Source: Klebsiella oxytoca NBRC 105695 (GTDB taxonomy: Bacteria > Pseudomonadota > Gammaproteobacteria > Enterobacterales > Enterobacteriaceae). From it: a stretch of DNA of 64,000 bases. Positions within the stretch are counted from its first letter, which is position 1. Every line of letters starts with the position of its first letter. The notes under the pieces were generated by a model that had not been told where the DNA came from, did no database searches, and saw only the letters and a list, made by a program, of their open reading frames with translations. This document shows positions 60,375-64,000 of the stretch, piece after piece. Where the stretch lies: the NCBI RefSeq assembly GCF_001598695.1, contig NZ_BCZK01000019.1, positions 1 to 64,000 on the forward strand, read 5' to 3'. The position numbers were made by a program, and so were the translations under genes.

Positions 60375-61505
60375 TCAGGAGAAATAGCTCAGCAGCGAGT
60401 TAATCACCGTGCGCTGGTTTACGCTCGACAGGTTGTAGAATAACGGCAAACGCAGCAGGCGTTCGCTCTCCTGAGTCGTGAAGCGATCCGTCCCGTGGAA
60501 CACGCCGAAGTTCTCCCCGGCCGGGCAGCTATGCAGCGGAATATAGTGGAACACGGCCAGAATCTCCGCCTCTTTCAGCCAGGCAATCAGCTTACTGCGA
60601 TCGTCAATATCGCGCAGCTTGATGTAGAACATATGCGCATTGTGCCCGCAGTCGGCAGGCACAATCGGCAGCTCGATACGCCCGGCGCGCGCCAGCGGCA
60701 GCAGGGCCTCGTAGTAGTTCTGCCACAGCGCCAGGCGCTGCTGGTTAATTCGCTCCGCCGCTTCCAGCTGCGCCCACAGATAGGCCGCCTGTAAATCGGA
60801 CATCAGGTAGCTGGAGCCGATATCACGCCAGGTGTATTTATCCACCAGACCACGGAAAAACTGGCTGCGGTTGGTGCCTTTTTCTCGAATGATCTCCGCG
60901 CGCTCTACCAGCTTGCGATCGTTAATCAGCGTCGCGCCGCCTTCACCGCCCGCAGTGTAGTTTTTTGTTTCATGGAAGCTGAAGCAGCCAATATGGCCGA
61001 TAGTACCGAGCGCCCGGCCTTTATAGGTCGACATCACGCCCTGAGCGGCATCTTCCACGACAAACAGATTATGTTTGCTGGCGATAGCCATAATGGTGTC
61101 CATTTCGCAGGCCACGCCGGCGTAGTGGACCGGCACAATCGCGCGGGTTTTGTCGGTGATCGCCGCTTCAATCAGCGTTTCATCAATATTCATGGTGTCG
61201 CGACGAATATCAACGAAGACGATTTTTGCGCCACGCAGCACAAAGGCGTTGGCGGTGGAGACGAAGGTATAGCTCGGCATAATCACTTCATCGCCCGGCT
61301 GGATATCCAGCAGCAGCGCCGCCATTTCCAGCGAAGCGGTGCAGGACGGCGTCAGCAGGGCTTTGGCAGTACCGAAGCGCTGCTCCATCCACTGCTGGCA
61401 GCGGCGGGTAAAACCGCCATCGCCGCACAGCTTGCCGCTTCCCATCGCGGACTGCATATAATCAAGCTCGGTTCCCACCACCGGCGGTGCGTTAAATGGA
61501 ATCAT
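60375..61505 (-). CDS. wecE: dTDP-4-dehydro-6-deoxyglucose transaminase WecE
   Basis: PLP aminotransferase giving dTDP-Fuc4N for ECA. Start at 61505 (MIPFNAPPVVGTELDYM), 5 bp behind AGGTG, gives 376 residues as in E. coli. The cofactor lysine is in SFHETKNYTAGGEGG and the PLP aspartate in VVEDAAQG. Confidence 0.96.
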   Translation of the reverse strand: MIPFNAPPVVGTELDYMQSAMGSGKLCGDGGFTRRCQQWMEQRFGTAKALLTPSCTASLEMAALLLDIQPGDEVIMPSYTFVSTANAFVLRGAKIVFVDIRRDTMNIDETLIEAAITDKTRAIVPVHYAGVACEMDTIMAIASKHNLFVVEDAAQGVMSTYKGRALGTIGHIGCFSFHETKNYTAGGEGGATLINDRKLVERAEIIREKGTNRSQFFRGLVDKYTWRDIGSSYLMSDLQAAYLWAQLEAAERINQQRLALWQNYYEALLPLARAGRIELPIVPADCGHNAHMFYIKLRDIDDRSKLIAWLKEAEILAVFHYIPLHSCPAGENFGVFHGTDRFTTQESERLLRLPLFYNLSSVNQRTVINSLLSYFS

Positions 61506-61509
61506 CATG

Positions 61510-62184
61510 TCACCTGTATAACCAGTACGCGGTGCTTTCGACATTCGCACCGCTAAGAATGTAACGTTTAAGCGCGGCGGTGTTGCCCATCTGGGTCGCC
61601 ACCCGCAGTGTCTTCAGCCCGCGCAGCGCGGTCCAGCCCTGAGCTGCCTGCATTAATTCCGCTCCGGCTCCGCGTCCGGCCAGCAGGCCAATCCTTGCCT
61701 CGTGCGCGCTAAGCTGGCGCAGGGAGACAAAAGCGCGGATATCGCCGCCAGGGGCGCGAAACACCAGACACTGATGATCGAAGGTGCCGCGCACCGCATT
61801 TTCAATCCACTGGGCATAGAAACGGCCGCTGGCATCGGCTGCGTACCAGGGCGCGCGAAAACGGCTCTGCGCAAAGGCCAGCGCTGCCAGTTCACGCAGC
61901 CGGGGAATATCCGCCTCGGTCGCCGGCTCGGCGCCACTATCACCATAAGCGGCTGGCGAAAGCGCGAGATCGACCTCGCCCTCCACCAGTCGGAAGCCCA
62001 ATGCCTGCAGCGCATCCAGGCGTGCGGTATCATCCGCCGCAACTTTCGCCTGTACCCGCGACCAGTTCGCCAGCGCGTCCACCGTCAGCGGCGGCGCATC
62101 ATCGCCAAAGCGCAGGATAGCGCTATTGACGCCGAAGAAGCGGTTCTCCCACTCCAGGGACTCAATACTGGCGCGGGCGGGCAC
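61510..62184 (-). CDS. wecD: dTDP-fucosamine acetyltransferase WecD
   Basis: GNAT acetyltransferase that makes dTDP-Fuc4NAc from dTDP-Fuc4N. 224 residues as in E. coli; the acetyl-CoA binding region is [18 protein letters not shown] and the end [19 protein letters not shown] is strongly conserved. Its first 23 bp overlap the end of rffH. Confidence 0.95.
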   Translation of the reverse strand: MPARASIESLEWENRFFGVNSAILRFGDDAPPLTVDALANWSRVQAKVAADDTARLDALQALGFRLVEGEVDLALSPAAYGDSGAEPATEADIPRLRELAALAFAQSRFRAPWYAADASGRFYAQWIENAVRGTFDHQCLVFRAPGGDIRAFVSLRQLSAHEARIGLLAGRGAGAELMQAAQGWTALRGLKTLRVATQMGNTAALKRYILSGANVESTAYWLYR

Positions 62185-63043
62185 GGAGTAAATCCAGTAA
62201 GTATTGACCGTAGCCGGTTTTTTCCAGCCGTTTCGCCGCGCGCTTCACGCCGTCGTCGTCCAGCCAGCCGTTGCGCCAGGCGATCTCTTCCAGGCAGGCA
62301 ATCTTGAAACCCTGACGCTTTTCCACCGTTTGCACAAACATGCTGGCTTCGATCAGGCTATCGTGCGTGCCGGTATCGAGCCAGGCAAAACCGCGGCCCA
62401 GCAGCTCAACCGTTAGCGCGCCATCGTCGAGATACATTTGATTGATGGAGGTGATCTCCAGCTCGCCGCGCGCCGAGGGTTTAACCCGTTTTGCGTATTC
62501 CGCGACTTTACCGTCGTAGAAATAGAGGCCGGTTACCGCCCAGTTGGATTTGGGCTGCTTTGGCTTCTCCTCCAGCGAAATCGCGCGGAAATCGTCATCA
62601 AACTCCACCACGCCAAAGCGTTCCGGGTCCATCACCTGATAACCAAACACCGTCGCCCCGGAAGTGCGGGACGCGACGCTACGGAGCTTCGGGCTAAAAC
62701 CCTGGCCGAAAAAGATATTATCGCCGAGCACCAGGCATGAGGGCTCACCGTTGAGGAACGCCTCGCCGATGATAAAGGCCTGCGCCAGCCCGTCCGGGCT
62801 TGGCTGCGCGGCGTAGCTGAGCTGAACGCCGAACTCCGAACCATCGCCAAGCAGGCGCTGGAAATCGCGCTGGTCGTCCGGGGTGGTAATGATCAGCACT
62901 TCGCGAATCCCGGCCAGCATCAGCACCGAGAGCGGATAGTAGATCATCGGCTTATCGTAGATGGGTAGCAGCTGTTTTGAGACGCCGCGCGTGATCGGAT
63001 GCAGGCGGGTACCCGATCCGCCTGCCAGAATAATACCTTTCAT
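62162..63043 (-). CDS. rffH: Glucose-1-phosphate thymidylyltransferase RffH
   Basis: Makes dTDP-glucose for the ECA Fuc4NAc branch. 293 residues as in E. coli; the nucleotide-binding opening is [14 protein letters not shown] (5-18), with [19 protein letters not shown]-type sequence following and the catalytic GDNIFFG in [13 protein letters not shown]. Overlaps wecD by 23 bp. Confidence 0.95.
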   Translation of the reverse strand: MKGIILAGGSGTRLHPITRGVSKQLLPIYDKPMIYYPLSVLMLAGIREVLIITTPDDQRDFQRLLGDGSEFGVQLSYAAQPSPDGLAQAFIIGEAFLNGEPSCLVLGDNIFFGQGFSPKLRSVASRTSGATVFGYQVMDPERFGVVEFDDDFRAISLEEKPKQPKSNWAVTGLYFYDGKVAEYAKRVKPSARGELEITSINQMYLDDGALTVELLGRGFAWLDTGTHDSLIEASMFVQTVEKRQGFKIACLEEIAWRNGWLDDDGVKRAAKRLEKTGYGQYLLDLLRARPRQY

Positions 63044-63060
63044 TTTACCCCCTCAAGCGC

Positions 63061-64000
63061 TCAGGCTTGCAGCCCCAGGCGTTCACCCTGATAGCTGCCG
63101 TCCAGCACCTGCTGCCACCAGGCTTCATTAGCCAGGTACCACGCAACGGTTTTGCGCATCCCGCTGGTGAACGTTTCGGCCGGCGTCCAGCCCAGTTCAC
63201 GCGCTATTTTCGCCGCATCAATAGCGTAGCGCAGGTCGTGGCCGGGACGATCGGCAACAAAGGTGATGAGATCGCGATAGCGCGCAAGGCCTTCCGGTTT
63301 GCGCGGCGCCAGCTCTTCCAGCAGATCGCAAATGGTTTCCACTACCTCGATATTTTTCCGCTCGTTATGGCCGCCGATATTGTAAGTTTCGCCCGGCTCA
63401 CCGCTCGTTGCCACCCGATAGAGCGCCCTGGCGTGATCTTCAACGTACAACCAGTCGCGGATCTGCTGCCCGTTGCCATAAACCGGCAGCGGTTTACCCG
63501 CCAGCGCGTTCAGGATAGTCAGCGGGATCAGTTTTTCCGGGAAATGATACGGTCCGTAGTTATTCGAGCAGTTGGTGACCAGCGTTGGCAGGCCATAGGT
63601 TCTCTTCCAGGCGCGCACCAGATGATCGCTGCTGGCTTTCGACGCCGAATAGGGGCTGCTGGGCGCATAGGGCGTGGTTTCGGTAAAAAACGCGCCGCTG
63701 TCGTGCAGATCGCCATAGACCTCATCCGTTGAGATGTGGTGGAAACGAAAGGCGGATTTTTTATCGTTCGCCAGCGTATTCCACCAGGCCCTGGCCGCTT
63801 CCAGCAGCGTCCAGGTACCGACAATGTTGGTTTCGATAAACGCCGCCGGGCCGTCAATAGAGCGGTCAACGTGGCTTTCAGCGGCCAGATGCATCACCGT
63901 ATCGGGCTGATAGTGGCGAAATACCCGGTCCAGTTCAGCGCGATCGCAGATATCCACCTGTTCAAAAGCAAAACGCGGATCCCCGGCGACAGGCGCCAGC
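63061..64000 (-). CDS. rffG: dTDP-glucose 4,6-dehydratase RffG (5' end beyond the window)
   Basis: Converts dTDP-glucose to dTDP-4-dehydro-6-deoxyglucose for ECA. The frame runs off the right edge of the window, so about 40 N-terminal residues with the NAD-binding GxxGxxG are missing; the visible part begins at [20 protein letters not shown]. The active-site Tyr and Lys are in [12 protein letters not shown] and the Asp-Glu pair in [10 protein letters not shown]. It ends 17 bp before rffH. Confidence 0.95.
   Translation of the reverse strand, partial: LAPVAGDPRFAFEQVDICDRAELDRVFRHYQPDTVMHLAAESHVDRSIDGPAAFIETNIVGTWTLLEAARAWWNTLANDKKSAFRFHHISTDEVYGDLHDSGAFFTETTPYAPSSPYSASKASSDHLVRAWKRTYGLPTLVTNCSNNYGPYHFPEKLIPLTILNALAGKPLPVYGNGQQIRDWLYVEDHARALYRVATSGEPGETYNIGGHNERKNIEVVETICDLLEELAPRKPEGLARYRDLITFVADRPGHDLRYAIDAAKIARELGWTPAETFTSGMRKTVAWYLANEAWWQQVLDGSYQGERLGLQA

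Overview
The window is chromosomal DNA of an enterobacterium. Gene order follows, in reverse, the Escherichia coli stretch from the enterobacterial common antigen (ECA) cluster to hemG, and nearly every product matches the E. coli family in length. High GC, REP units of the TGTAGCCCGGG type and the gene content suggest the Klebsiella/Raoultella/Kosakonia/Enterobacter side of the family; I cannot fix the genus.

Layout. 0-4 kb: hemG, trkH, yigZ, pepQ (minus). 4-8 kb: fadBA behind a FadR operator, then a small secreted protein of unknown function. 8-19 kb: ubiD-fre, rfaH, tatD/tatABC, ubiEJB, rmuC, udp. 19-26 kb: dlhH, then a five-gene minus-strand operon absent from this spot in E. coli: a PTS EIIBC permease, a Cys-type sulfatase without signal peptide, a GntR/UTRA regulator, an anaerobic sulfatase maturase with a C-terminal SEC-C zinc motif, and a solute-binding-fold protein without signal peptide. 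26-39 kb: metE/metR, yigM, yigL, pldB, rhtB, a truncated Rpn-family gene, rhtC, recQ, pldA, yigI, rarD. 38-49 kb: corA with a structured leader, uvrD with a LexA box, yigB, xerC, yigA, dapF, lptM, cyaY, cyaA. 49-53 kb: hemCDXY. 53-54 kb: the sRNA gene glmZ and a Pro-Leu-His-Arg tRNA operon. 54-64 kb: yifK and the ECA genes wecG to rffG, the last running off the right edge.

Three intergenic copies of one imperfect palindromic repeat of about 120-130 bp stand out: behind fadA, in the metE leader, and inside glmZ. The glmZ copy lengthens the sRNA from about 207 nt (E. coli) to about 336 nt while both flanking halves, the promoter and the terminator look intact.

The main accessory system is the PTS-sulfatase operon. 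Its promoter has a CRP site centred exactly 41.5 bp before the predicted start and a 14-bp palindrome over the -10 element; a terminator overlaps the end of its last gene. Because permease and sulfatase are adjacent and the sulfatase has no export signal, I infer that a sulfated sugar is imported and phosphorylated by the PTS and then desulfated in the cytoplasm. A second item of interest is the Rpn remnant, which keeps only the C-terminal part, with a strong internal ribosome binding site, like the intragenic antitoxins reported for that family.
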